A DNA stretch of 64,000 bases. Source: Mixta intestinalis. Lineage in GTDB: Bacteria > Pseudomonadota > Gammaproteobacteria > Enterobacterales > Enterobacteriaceae. How positions within the stretch are numbered: position 1 is the stretch's first letter; each line of letters starts with the position of its first letter. This document shows, in pieces, positions 24,375 through 32,508 of the stretch. The position numbers and the translations under genes are program-made. Under the pieces are notes generated by a model, which saw only the letters and a list, made by a program, of their open reading frames with translations, ran no database searches and had not been told where the DNA came from. Location of the stretch: positions 4,340,001-4,404,000 of the forward strand of contig NZ_CP028271.1 of the NCBI RefSeq assembly GCF_009914055.1. The letters run 5' to 3'.

Positions 24375-27062
24375 ATGACAGATGTAACCGTAAAATCGCT
24401 GGCCGCAGAGATTCAGACTTCGGTAGAACGCCTGGTACAGCAGTTTGCTGATGCAGGGATCCGTAAGTCTGAAAACGACTCTGTGACTCAGCAGGAAAAA
24501 GAAACCTTACTGACGCACCTTAATCGCGATAACGGCAGCCCGTCAGGCAAATTAACCTTGCAGCGCAAAACGCGCAGCACCTTGAATATTCCAGGCACCG
24601 GGGGTAAAAGTAAGTCGGTGCAAATCGAAGTCCGCAAAAAGCGCACCTATGTAAAAGAGGATGCTGAGGCTGAAAAAGCTAAGGCTGAAGCAGAAGCGCA
24701 GGCGCAGCGTGAAGCGGAAGAACAGGCTCGTCGTGAGGCGGAAGAAAAAGCCAGGCGTGAAGCAGCGGAAAAAGCGAAGCGTGAAGCCGAAGAGCAAGCC
24801 AAACGCGAGGCCGCGGAAAAGGCTAAGCGCGAAGCAGCGGAAAATGAGAAAGTGAGCAACCAACAAACCGACGATATGACCCGGGCCGGACAATCTGAAA
24901 AAGCCCGTCGCGAAGCTGAAGCTGCAGAGCTGAAGCGTAAAGCGGAAGAAGAAGCCCGCCGTAAGCTGGAAGAAGACGCGCGCCGCGTAGCGGAAGAAGC
25001 GCGTAAGCTCGCAGAGCAGAAAGCTGGCGACTGGGAAGAGAAACCGACCGAGGAAGATGACGCAGATTATCACGTTACTACCTCGCAACATGCACGTCAG
25101 GCCGAAGACGAAAACGACCGTGAGGTTGAAGGCGGTCGTGGACGCACCCGCACGGCTAAAGCGCCTCGTCCGCGTAAAGGCAACAAACATGCGGAAGCGA
25201 AAACCGATCGTGAAGAAGCCCGTGCGGCGATTCGCGGCGGCAAAGGCGGCAAGCATCGTAAAGGCAGCATGCTGCAGCAGGGCTTCAACAAGCCAGCACA
25301 GGCGGTTAACCGCGATGTGGTGATTGGTGAAACCATTACCGTAGCTGAACTGGCTAACAAAATGGCGGTGAAAGGCTCCCAGGTCATCAAAGCGATGATG
25401 AAAATGGGTGCAATGGCCACCATCAACCAGGTTATCGACCAGGAAACAGCACAGCTGGTTGCGGAAGAGATGGGACACAAAGTGATCCTGCGCCGCGAGA
25501 ATGAGCTGGAAGAAGCGGTAATGAGCGATCGTGATACCGGCGCTGCTGCCGAATCACGTGCGCCAGTGGTGACCATCATGGGTCACGTTGACCATGGTAA
25601 AACCTCACTGCTTGACTATATCCGCTCCACCAAAATCGCCTCTGGCGAAGCGGGCGGCATTACTCAGCATATCGGTGCTTATCACGTTGAAACCGATAAC
25701 GGCATGATCACCTTCCTGGATACCCCAGGCCACGCCGCGTTTACCGCGATGCGTGCCCGTGGTGCGCAGGCAACGGATATCGTGGTACTGGTTGTCGCGG
25801 CTGACGATGGCGTGATGCCGCAGACTATCGAAGCTGTTCAGCACGCAAAAGCGGCTGGCGTGCCGGTGGTCGTGGCGGTGAACAAAATCGATAAGCCGGA
25901 AGCCGATCCGGATCGCGTGAAAAACGAACTGACCCAGTACGGTATCATTCCGGAAGAGTGGGGCGGTGAAAACATGTTCGTTAACGTTTCTGCGAAAGCG
26001 GGTACTGGCGTTGACGATCTGCTGAATGCGATTTTGCTACAGTCTGAAGTGCTTGAGCTGACCGCAGTGCGCGCCGGTATGGCCAGCGGTGTGGTAATCG
26101 AATCTTTCCTGGACAAAGGTCGTGGTCCGGTTGCTACCGTACTGGTACGTGAAGGTACGCTGCATAAAGGCGACATCGTACTGTGCGGTTTCGAATATGG
26201 CCGTGTGCGTGCGATGCGCGATGAACTGGGTCATGAAGTGGTTGAAGCGGGTCCGTCTATCCCGGTTGAAATCCTCGGCCTGTCCGGTGTACCGGCAGCG
26301 GGTGATGAAGCGACCGTGGTACGTGACGAGAAGAAAGCGCGTGAAGTAGCGCTCTATCGTCAGGGCAAATTCCGCGAAGTTAAGCTGGCGCGTCAGCAGA
26401 AATCCAAGCTGGAGAATATGTTCGCCAACATGACTGAAGGCGACGTGTCCGAGCTGAATATCGTGCTGAAAGCGGACGTACAGGGTTCTGTCGAAGCGAT
26501 CTCCGATTCGCTGCTGAAACTCTCTACCGACGAAGTGAAAGTCAAAATCGTGGGTTCCGGCGTCGGTGGTATCACCGAGACGGACGCAACGCTGGCTGCG
26601 GCTTCGAATGCTATCATCCTCGGCTTCAACGTTCGTGCCGACGCCTCTGCGCGTCGCGTCATCGAGGCGGAAAGCCTGGATCTGCGTTACTACTCCGTCA
26701 TCTATAATCTGATCGACGAAGTGAAGGCGGCGATGAGCGGTATGCTGGCACCGGAATACAAACAGCAGATCATCGGCCTGGCCGAAGTGCGCGACGTGTT
26801 CAAATCACCGAAGTTTGGCGCGATTGCCGGTTGTATGGTGACCGAAGGCGTAGTGAAACGTCACAACCCAATCCGTGTTCTGCGCGACAACGTGGTTATC
26901 TATGAAGGCGAGCTGGAATCTCTGCGCCGCTTCAAAGATGACGTGAACGAAGTGCGTAACGGCATGGAATGTGGTATCGGCGTTAAGAACTACAACGATG
27001 TTCGCACCGGCGATATGATCGAAGTGTTCGAAGTGATCGAGATCCAACGTACCATCGAATAA
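24375..27062 (+). CDS. infB: Translation initiation factor IF-2
   Basis: GTPase that brings fMet-tRNA to the 30S subunit and promotes subunit joining. The 895-aa protein has an N-terminal IF2N domain, a highly repetitive Ala/Glu/Arg/Lys coiled segment (about 95-220), a second IF2N domain (about 315-370) and the G domain with GHVDHGKTSLLD, DTPGHAAF and NKIDKPEAD, then domains II-IV. An in-frame GTG at 24852, before SNQQTDDM, corresponds to the internal start of the shorter IF2-beta form of E. coli, so two isoforms are likely. Confidence 0.97.
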   Translation: MTDVTVKSLAAEIQTSVERLVQQFADAGIRKSENDSVTQQEKETLLTHLNRDNGSPSGKLTLQRKTRSTLNIPGTGGKSKSVQIEVRKKRTYVKEDAEAEKAKAEAEAQAQREAEEQARREAEEKARREAAEKAKREAEEQAKREAAEKAKREAAENEKVSNQQTDDMTRAGQSEKARREAEAAELKRKAEEEARRKLEEDARRVAEEARKLAEQKAGDWEEKPTEEDDADYHVTTSQHARQAEDENDREVEGGRGRTRTAKAPRPRKGNKHAEAKTDREEARAAIRGGKGGKHRKGSMLQQGFNKPAQAVNRDVVIGETITVAELANKMAVKGSQVIKAMMKMGAMATINQVIDQETAQLVAEEMGHKVILRRENELEEAVMSDRDTGAAAESRAPVVTIMGHVDHGKTSLLDYIRSTKIASGEAGGITQHIGAYHVETDNGMITFLDTPGHAAFTAMRARGAQATDIVVLVVAADDGVMPQTIEAVQHAKAAGVPVVVAVNKIDKPEADPDRVKNELTQYGIIPEEWGGENMFVNVSAKAGTGVDDLLNAILLQSEVLELTAVRAGMASGVVIESFLDKGRGPVATVLVREGTLHKGDIVLCGFEYGRVRAMRDELGHEVVEAGPSIPVEILGLSGVPAAGDEATVVRDEKKAREVALYRQGKFREVKLARQQKSKLENMFANMTEGDVSELNIVLKADVQGSVEAISDSLLKLSTDEVKVKIVGSGVGGITETDATLAAASNAIILGFNVRADASARRVIEAESLDLRYYSVIYNLIDEVKAAMSGMLAPEYKQQIIGLAEVRDVFKSPKFGAIAGCMVTEGVVKRHNPIRVLRDNVVIYEGELESLRRFKDDVNEVRNGMECGIGVKNYNDVRTGDMIEVFEVIEIQRTIE

Positions 27063-27108
27063 CGATCGCATTGTAAGTGGTATTTGGGAGGCCTGGTGTC
27101 TCCCCTCG

Positions 27109-27140
27109 CTGAGCCCCGCCCTGTTCCGGTCGGGGCTCAG
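27109..27140 (+). other. Intercistronic hairpin infB-rbfA
   Basis: CTGAGCCCCG and CGGGGCTCAG form a 10-bp perfect stem with a 12-nt loop and no T-tract. It is more likely an RNA processing or stability element between infB and rbfA than a terminator. Confidence 0.55.
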
Positions 27141-27160
27141 CCTTATCAGGAGGAATAATT

Positions 27161-27565
27161 ATGGCGAAAGAATTTGGTCGCCCGCAGCGTGTTGCTCAGG
27201 AGCTGCAAAAAGAGATCGCTATCATCATCCAGCGTGAAATTAAAGATCCGCGCCTCGGCCTGATGGTCACCGTCTCTGGCGTTGAAGTGTCACGCGATCT
27301 GGCCTACGCGAAGGTGTTCGTCACCTTCTTAAACGGTGATGATGCCGATTCGGTTAAAGCGGGCGTTAAGGCGCTGCAGGACGCTTCCGGTTACATCCGT
27401 ATGCTGCTCGGCAAGGCGATGCGTCTGCGTATCGTGCCTGAACTGACATTCTTCTACGATAACTCACTGGTTGAAGGGATGCGTATGTCCAACCTGGTGA
27501 CCAACGTCGTTAAAAATGATGCCCAGCGCCGCGGACCGGCGGAAGAAGACGACAAGGAGGAGTAA
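27161..27565 (+). CDS. rbfA: 30S ribosome-binding factor RbfA
   Basis: Cold-shock 30S maturation factor binding near the 16S 5' helix. 134 aa with a KH-like fold; RVAQELQKEIAIIIQREIKDPR and the VSGVEVSRDLAYAKVFVTF segment are typical. AGGAGG precedes the ATG. Its TAA overlaps the truB ATG by one base (TAATG), giving translational coupling. Confidence 0.97.
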   Translation: MAKEFGRPQRVAQELQKEIAIIIQREIKDPRLGLMVTVSGVEVSRDLAYAKVFVTFLNGDDADSVKAGVKALQDASGYIRMLLGKAMRLRIVPELTFFYDNSLVEGMRMSNLVTNVVKNDAQRRGPAEEDDKEE

Positions 27566-28509
27566 TGAGCCGTCCTCGTCGTCGCGGTCGTGATATCCAC
27601 GGCGTGTTGCTGCTGGATAAGCCGCAGGGGCTGTCCTCTAATGATGCCTTGCAAAAGGTAAAGCGTATTTTCCGCGCTAACCGTGCAGGTCATACCGGCG
27701 CGCTCGATCCGCTGGCGACCGGCATGCTGCCCATCTGCCTGGGCGAAGCGACGAAGTTCTCGCAGTACCTGCTGGATGCCGATAAGCGTTATCGCGTGAT
27801 CGCCCGCCTCGGCGAGCGTACGGATACCTCCGACGCCGATGGTCAGATTATTACGCAACGCCCGGTAACGTTTGATCAGGCGCAGCTTGATGCCGCGCTG
27901 GAAAGTTTTCGTGGCGAAACCCAGCAGATACCGTCGATGTATTCAGCGCTGAAATATCAGGGCCGTCCGCTGTATGAATATGCGCGTCAGGGCATTGACG
28001 TGCCGCGTGAAGCACGTCCGATTATCGTCTATGAGCTGCAGTTTATCCGCTGGCAGGGAAATGAGCTGGAACTGGAAATTCACTGCTCAAAAGGCACCTA
28101 TATCCGTACCATTATCGACGATCTTGGCGAAAAGCTTGGATGCGGCGCGCACGTGATTATGCTGCGTCGTTTGCAGGTGGCGCGCTATCCGATTGAAAAA
28201 ATGGTAACGCTGGAGCAGCTGTTTGCCCTGCAGGGTGAACCGGGCGAGATAAACGAAGCGGCGCAGGCGGAACTGGATGCTTTACTGATGCCAATGGATA
28301 GCCCGGCGGCGGATTACCCGGAAGTTAACCTGAGCACCGTAACTGCCGTCTGGTTTAAGCAAGGCCAGCCGGTGCAGGCTTCCGGCGCGCCGCGTGAGGG
28401 GCTGGTGCGGGTAACCGAAGGTGACGCGCGCAAGTTTATCGGCATGGCGCAGATTGCGGAGGATGGACGCGTGGCACCACGCCGTTTAGTGGTAGAATAT
28501 TCTGCCTGA
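27565..28509 (+). CDS. truB: tRNA pseudouridine(55) synthase TruB
   Basis: Isomerises U55 in the T-loop of tRNAs and acts as a tRNA chaperone. 314 aa; the catalytic Asp lies in GHTGALDPLATGMLP (about 44-58), with RYRVIARLGERTDTSDADG and a C-terminal PUA domain. It starts with a one-base overlap on rbfA. Confidence 0.97.
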   Translation: MSRPRRRGRDIHGVLLLDKPQGLSSNDALQKVKRIFRANRAGHTGALDPLATGMLPICLGEATKFSQYLLDADKRYRVIARLGERTDTSDADGQIITQRPVTFDQAQLDAALESFRGETQQIPSMYSALKYQGRPLYEYARQGIDVPREARPIIVYELQFIRWQGNELELEIHCSKGTYIRTIIDDLGEKLGCGAHVIMLRRLQVARYPIEKMVTLEQLFALQGEPGEINEAAQAELDALLMPMDSPAADYPEVNLSTVTAVWFKQGQPVQASGAPREGLVRVTEGDARKFIGMAQIAEDGRVAPRRLVVEYSA

Positions 28510-28514
28510 GTCAT

Positions 28515-28543
28515 TTGCACTCATCTCAGCCTGAGAGTAGAAT
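28515..28543 (+). promoter_or_regulatory. rpsO promoter
   Basis: TTGCAC (28515-28520), a 17-nt spacer and TAGAAT (28538-28543) lie about 70 nt upstream of rpsO, where the main rpsO promoter sits in E. coli. Confidence 0.65.
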
Positions 28544-28615
28544 AATGCGGCTTTACATGGGGTCGCTGAATTAGAGATTGGCACCCTGACATTCATCATT
28601 TAACTGGAGTTCATT

Positions 28616-28885
28616 ATGTCTCTAAGTACCGAAGCTAAAGCAGAGATCGTTGCTAAATACGGTCGTGGCGCTAACGACAGCGGCTCAACCGAAGTTCAGG
28701 TTGCTCTGCTGACTGCTCAGATTAACCACCTGCAGGGTCACTTCTCTGAGCACAAGAAAGACCACCACAGCCGTCGCGGTCTGCTGCGCATGGTTTCCCA
28801 GCGTCGTAAGCTGCTGGACTACCTGAAGCGTAAAGACGTTGCACGTTACACCAGCCTGATCGAAAGCCTGGGTCTGCGTCGCTAA
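28616..28885 (+). CDS. rpsO: 30S ribosomal protein S15
   Basis: Primary 16S rRNA-binding protein of the 30S platform; it represses its own translation through a leader pseudoknot in E. coli. 89 aa, all helical, with the RNA-contact segments SGSTEVQVALLTAQINHLQGH-type (about 21-41) and SRRGLLRMVSQRRKLLDYL. ATG is preceded by TGGAG. It is followed by a terminator that limits readthrough into pnp. Confidence 0.97.
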   Translation: MSLSTEAKAEIVAKYGRGANDSGSTEVQVALLTAQINHLQGHFSEHKKDHHSRRGLLRMVSQRRKLLDYLKRKDVARYTSLIESLGLRR

Positions 28886-28971
28886 GTCCCAACATGCTGT
28901 TTCAGGACATATGCACGTTTCCTGCTTTAGCGGGGTTAAACTGAACAGCATGGTGCAAGTTTCGTGGAAAA

Positions 28972-28993
28972 GGGGCCTCAGGGCCCCTTTTTT
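28972..28993 (+). terminator. rpsO terminator upstream of pnp
   Basis: GGGGCC-TCAG-GGCCCC followed by TTTTTT and preceded by AAAA. Corresponds to the partial terminator between rpsO and pnp in E. coli. Confidence 0.9.
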
Positions 28994-29061
28994 CAACCAA
29001 CCGGCAGCAATCTATAGCAATATATTGTATTGTTGCAGTATGTGATCTTCACTTGCAGAGG

Positions 29062-29121
29062 TTCGCGCGGCTAATGAGAGACTTTATGCAGCGGGGCATA
29101 AGGATTGTCATTAGTCGCGAG
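29062..29121 (+). promoter_or_regulatory. pnp leader stem-loop (RNase III / PNPase autoregulation site)
   Basis: A long imperfect hairpin joins TTCGCGCGGCTAATGA to TCATTAGTCGCGA, with an upper stem CTTTATGC/GCATAAGG. It sits 70 nt before the pnp start. In E. coli the equivalent leader stem is cut by RNase III and then degraded by PNPase to repress pnp; the structure here supports the same control. Confidence 0.8.
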
Positions 29122-29191
29122 GATGCAATGAAGGTTAAAAACCCACAGCAGGCAGTAAGATTGTGCCTGTTTTGACGTAAAGGAAGTTATT

Positions 29192-31321
29192 TTGCTGAAT
29201 CCGATTGTACGTAAATTCCAGTACGGTCAGCATACCGTGACGCTGGAAACCGGTATGATGGCACGTCAGGCTACTGCGGCCGTAATGGCCAGCATGGATG
29301 ATACCGCTGTATTTGTAACCGTTGTAGGCCAGAAAAAAGCGAAAGCTGGTCAGGATTTCTTTCCGCTGACCGTAAACTACCAGGAGCGTACCTACGCTGC
29401 CGGTCGTATTCCGGGCAGCTTCTTCCGTCGTGAAGGCCGTCCAAGCGAAGGCGAAACGCTGATTGCGCGTCTGATTGACCGCCCGGTTCGTCCGCTGTTC
29501 CCTGAAGGCTTCGTTAACGAAGTCCAGGTTATCGCTACCGTAGTATCGGTAAACCCGCAGGTTAACCCGGATATCGTGGCGATGATCGGTGCCTCTGCGG
29601 CGCTGAGCCTTTCTGGCATTCCGTTCAACGGCCCTATCGGTGCCGCACGCGTTGGTTACATCAACGATCAGTATGTGCTCAATCCGACTTCTGATGAGAT
29701 CAAACAGTCTCGTCTGGACCTGGTGGTTGCTGGTACGCAGAGCGCAGTACTGATGGTGGAATCCGAAGCGGATATTCTCTCTGAAGAGCAGATGCTGGGC
29801 GCGGTAGTCTTCGGTCATGAACAGCAGCAGGTTGTTATCGAAAACATCAATTCGCTGGTTGCCGAAGCGGGTAAACCGCGTTGGGACTGGCAGCCTGAAG
29901 CCGCCAACGAAACGCTGAATGCGCGTATCGCGGCGCTGGCTGAATCTCGCCTGAGCGATGCTTACCGCATCACCGAAAAACAGGAGCGTTATGCGCAGGT
30001 TGATCTGATCAAATCAGAAACCACCGCGGCGCTGCTGGCGGAAGATGAAACGCTGGATGAAGGCGAAATCAGCGATATTCTGCACGCTATCGAGAAAAAC
30101 GTCGTGCGTAGCCGTGTACTGAACGGCGAGCCGCGTATCGACGGGCGTGAAAAAGATATGATTCGCGGTCTGGATGTTCGTACCGGCGTCCTGCCGCGTA
30201 CGCATGGTTCCGCGCTGTTTACCCGTGGCGAAACGCAGGCGCTGGTTACCGCGACGCTGGGCACCGCACGCGATGCGCAGAGCCTGGATGAGCTGATGGG
30301 CGAACGCACCGACAACTTCCTGTTCCACTATAACTTCCCTCCGTACTCCGTAGGCGAAACCGGTATGGTGGGTTCACCGAAGCGTCGTGAAATCGGTCAC
30401 GGTCGTCTGGCAAAACGCGGCGTGCTGGCAGTCATGCCGAAGCTTGACGAATTCCCGTACACCGTGCGCGTGGTTTCTGAAATCACCGAATCCAACGGTT
30501 CTTCTTCTATGGCTTCCGTTTGTGGCGCTTCTCTGGCGCTGATGGATGCTGGCGTGCCGATTAAAGCGGCCGTAGCGGGCATCGCGATGGGCCTGGTAAA
30601 AGAAGGCGATCGTTATGTCGTGCTGTCAGATATCCTGGGCGATGAAGATCACCTCGGCGATATGGACTTTAAAGTTGCCGGTAGCCGTGAAGGTATCACT
30701 GCACTGCAGATGGATATCAAAATTGAAGGCATCACGCGTGAAATCATGCAGGTTGCGCTGAATCAGGCCAAGGGTGCGCGTTTGCATATCCTGGGCGTGA
30801 TGGAACAGGCAATCAGCACGCCGCGTGGCGATATCTCTGAATTCGCACCGCGTATTCACACCATCAAGATCAATCCGGACAAAATTAAGGATGTGATCGG
30901 TAAAGGTGGTTCCGTGATCCGTGCGTTGACCGAAGAAACTGGCACTACCATCGAAATCGAAGATGACGGTACGGTGAAGATCGCGGCGACCGATGGCGAC
31001 AAAGCGAAACATGCTATCCGTCGTATCGAAGAGATCACTGCGGAAATCGAAGTAGGTCGTATCTACAACGGTAAAGTTACCCGCATCGTTGACTTCGGTG
31101 CTTTCGTCGCTATCGGCGGCGGTAAAGAAGGTCTGGTTCATATTTCTCAAATCGCTGATAAGCGCGTTGAGAAAGTCACCGACTACCTGCAGATGGGTCA
31201 GGAAGTACCGGTTAAGGTACTGGAAGTTGACCGTCAGGGCCGCGTGCGTCTGAGCATTAAAGAAGCTTCAGAGCAGCAGCCGCAGGCAGAAACGGCAGCC
31301 GTGACCCCTGAAGCAGAGTAA
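29192..31321 (+). CDS. pnp: Polyribonucleotide nucleotidyltransferase (PNPase)
   Basis: Phosphorolytic 3'-5' exoribonuclease of the degradosome and a polymerase of heteropolymeric tails. 709 aa: two RNase PH domains (second with RTHGSALFTRGETQALVT, SSSMASVCG), a KH domain (KDVIGKGGSVIRALTEETG, about 560-590) and an S1 domain (about 620-690, GRIYNGKVTRIVDFGAFV). The TTG start at 29192 follows AGGA by 7 nt and begins LNPIVRKFQYG as in E. coli, which also uses TTG. The leader carries the RNase III stem. Confidence 0.97.
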   Translation: MLNPIVRKFQYGQHTVTLETGMMARQATAAVMASMDDTAVFVTVVGQKKAKAGQDFFPLTVNYQERTYAAGRIPGSFFRREGRPSEGETLIARLIDRPVRPLFPEGFVNEVQVIATVVSVNPQVNPDIVAMIGASAALSLSGIPFNGPIGAARVGYINDQYVLNPTSDEIKQSRLDLVVAGTQSAVLMVESEADILSEEQMLGAVVFGHEQQQVVIENINSLVAEAGKPRWDWQPEAANETLNARIAALAESRLSDAYRITEKQERYAQVDLIKSETTAALLAEDETLDEGEISDILHAIEKNVVRSRVLNGEPRIDGREKDMIRGLDVRTGVLPRTHGSALFTRGETQALVTATLGTARDAQSLDELMGERTDNFLFHYNFPPYSVGETGMVGSPKRREIGHGRLAKRGVLAVMPKLDEFPYTVRVVSEITESNGSSSMASVCGASLALMDAGVPIKAAVAGIAMGLVKEGDRYVVLSDILGDEDHLGDMDFKVAGSREGITALQMDIKIEGITREIMQVALNQAKGARLHILGVMEQAISTPRGDISEFAPRIHTIKINPDKIKDVIGKGGSVIRALTEETGTTIEIEDDGTVKIAATDGDKAKHAIRRIEEITAEIEVGRIYNGKVTRIVDFGAFVAIGGGKEGLVHISQIADKRVEKVTDYLQMGQEVPVKVLEVDRQGRVRLSIKEASEQQPQAETAAVTPEAE

Positions 31322-31338
31322 AAGCGCGTTCGACATTG

Positions 31339-31363
31339 AGCTCTCCCTCTTGTGGGGAGAGCT
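31339..31363 (+). terminator. pnp terminator
   Basis: AGCTCTCCC-TCTTGTG-GGGAGAGCT, a 9-bp perfect stem 18 nt after pnp, followed by a poor T-tract (GTTTCGTT). Partial termination or 3'-end protection before nlpI is likely. Confidence 0.6.
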
Positions 31364-31447
31364 GTTTCGTTGCGAGGGCGGGAATCCTTGTGCATGGCAG
31401 GCGGATGACAGGATGTGCATCCCAATGTTGGTATTCGGGAGTGGGAA

Positions 31448-32332
31448 ATGAAGCCTTTTTTGCGCTGGTGTTTCGTTGCGACAGCTATCACGCTGGCAGG
31501 ATGCAGCAACTCAGATTGGCGTAAGAGCGATGTGCTGGCGGTTCCGCTACAGCCGACTCTGCAACAGGAAGTCATCCTGGCGCGCATGGAACAAATTCTT
31601 GCCAGTCGGGCATTGACCGATGATGAGCGCGCACAGCTATTATATGAGCGCGGAGTGTTGTATGATAGCTTAGGTCTGAGGGCACTGGCGCGGAATGATT
31701 TTTCGCAGGCGCTGTCTATAAGACCAGATATGCCTGAAGTATTTAATTATTTAGGTATATACTTAACGCAGGCTGGCAACTTTGATGCCGCCTATGAAGC
31801 GTTTGATTCTGTACTTGAGCTTGATCCAACTTACAATTATGCGCATTTGAACCGGGGTATCGCCCTCTATTACGGTGGACGGTACAGGTTAGCGCAAGAT
31901 GATCTGCTGGCGTTTTATCAAGACGATCCTAACGATCCTTTCCGCAGCCTGTGGCTCTATCTCGATGAACAAGAGATGGATGCTAAGCAGGCGAAAGTAA
32001 TGCTGAAGCAGCGTTACGAGAAGGCGAATCGCGATCAATGGGGATGGAATATTGTCGAGTTCTACCTGGGCGACATCAGTGAAAAAACGCTGATGGAACG
32101 TCTTAAGGCAGACGCAACGGATAACACCTCGCTCGCTGAACATCTCAGTGAAACCAACTTCTATTTAGGTAAGTACTACCTAAGTCTGGGGGAGAAGGAC
32201 AGCGCGGAAGCGTTGTTCAAACTGGCGGTTGCTAACAACGTTCATAACTTTGTTGAGCACCGATACGCATTGTTGGAATTGGCGCTGTTAGGCCAGACAC
32301 AAGACGATTTAACAGAATCTGACCAGCAATAG
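31448..32332 (+). CDS. nlpI: Lipoprotein NlpI
   Basis: Outer-membrane lipoprotein with TPR repeats that scaffolds peptidoglycan hydrolases and works with Prc to degrade MepS. Start at 31448 gives 294 aa as in E. coli, with lipobox LAGC (C19) after a short hydrophobic segment. TPR units occupy about 60-200 (YERGVLYDSLGLRALARNDFSQAL, FNYLGIYLTQAGNFDAAYEAFDS) with a further C-terminal one (FYLGKYYLSLGEKDSAEALF). Lies between pnp and deaD as in relatives. Confidence 0.96.
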   Translation: MKPFLRWCFVATAITLAGCSNSDWRKSDVLAVPLQPTLQQEVILARMEQILASRALTDDERAQLLYERGVLYDSLGLRALARNDFSQALSIRPDMPEVFNYLGIYLTQAGNFDAAYEAFDSVLELDPTYNYAHLNRGIALYYGGRYRLAQDDLLAFYQDDPNDPFRSLWLYLDEQEMDAKQAKVMLKQRYEKANRDQWGWNIVEFYLGDISEKTLMERLKADATDNTSLAEHLSETNFYLGKYYLSLGEKDSAEALFKLAVANNVHNFVEHRYALLELALLGQTQDDLTESDQQ

Positions 32333-32364
32333 CTGACGAACAACTGATCCATTTTTTGCAAAAT

Positions 32365-32394
32365 GTCATCACCTTTCGGGGTGACGGCTTTTTT
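32365..32394 (+). terminator. nlpI terminator
   Basis: A short imperfect stem (TCACC/GGTGA, alternatively GTCA/TGAC) followed by CGGC and TTTTTT, 33 nt after nlpI. The T-tract is good but the stem is weak. The following 115 nt form the long deaD leader expected of a cold-shock mRNA. Confidence 0.5.
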
Positions 32395-32508
32395 GTTCGT
32401 CAAAACATCTAATTTGAGCCGGTTCACATTTTTCAATGAAAATGATTGCATATTTTCAGAATGAGTTGTGTAGACTGGCCGCCGTAATCTAAGAGGCACG
32501 TGTACTAC

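Noticed and set aside
24552..25478. 308-codon minus-strand frame rich in Phe and Arg
   Set aside because: Antisense shadow of the repetitive Glu/Lys/Ala region of infB.
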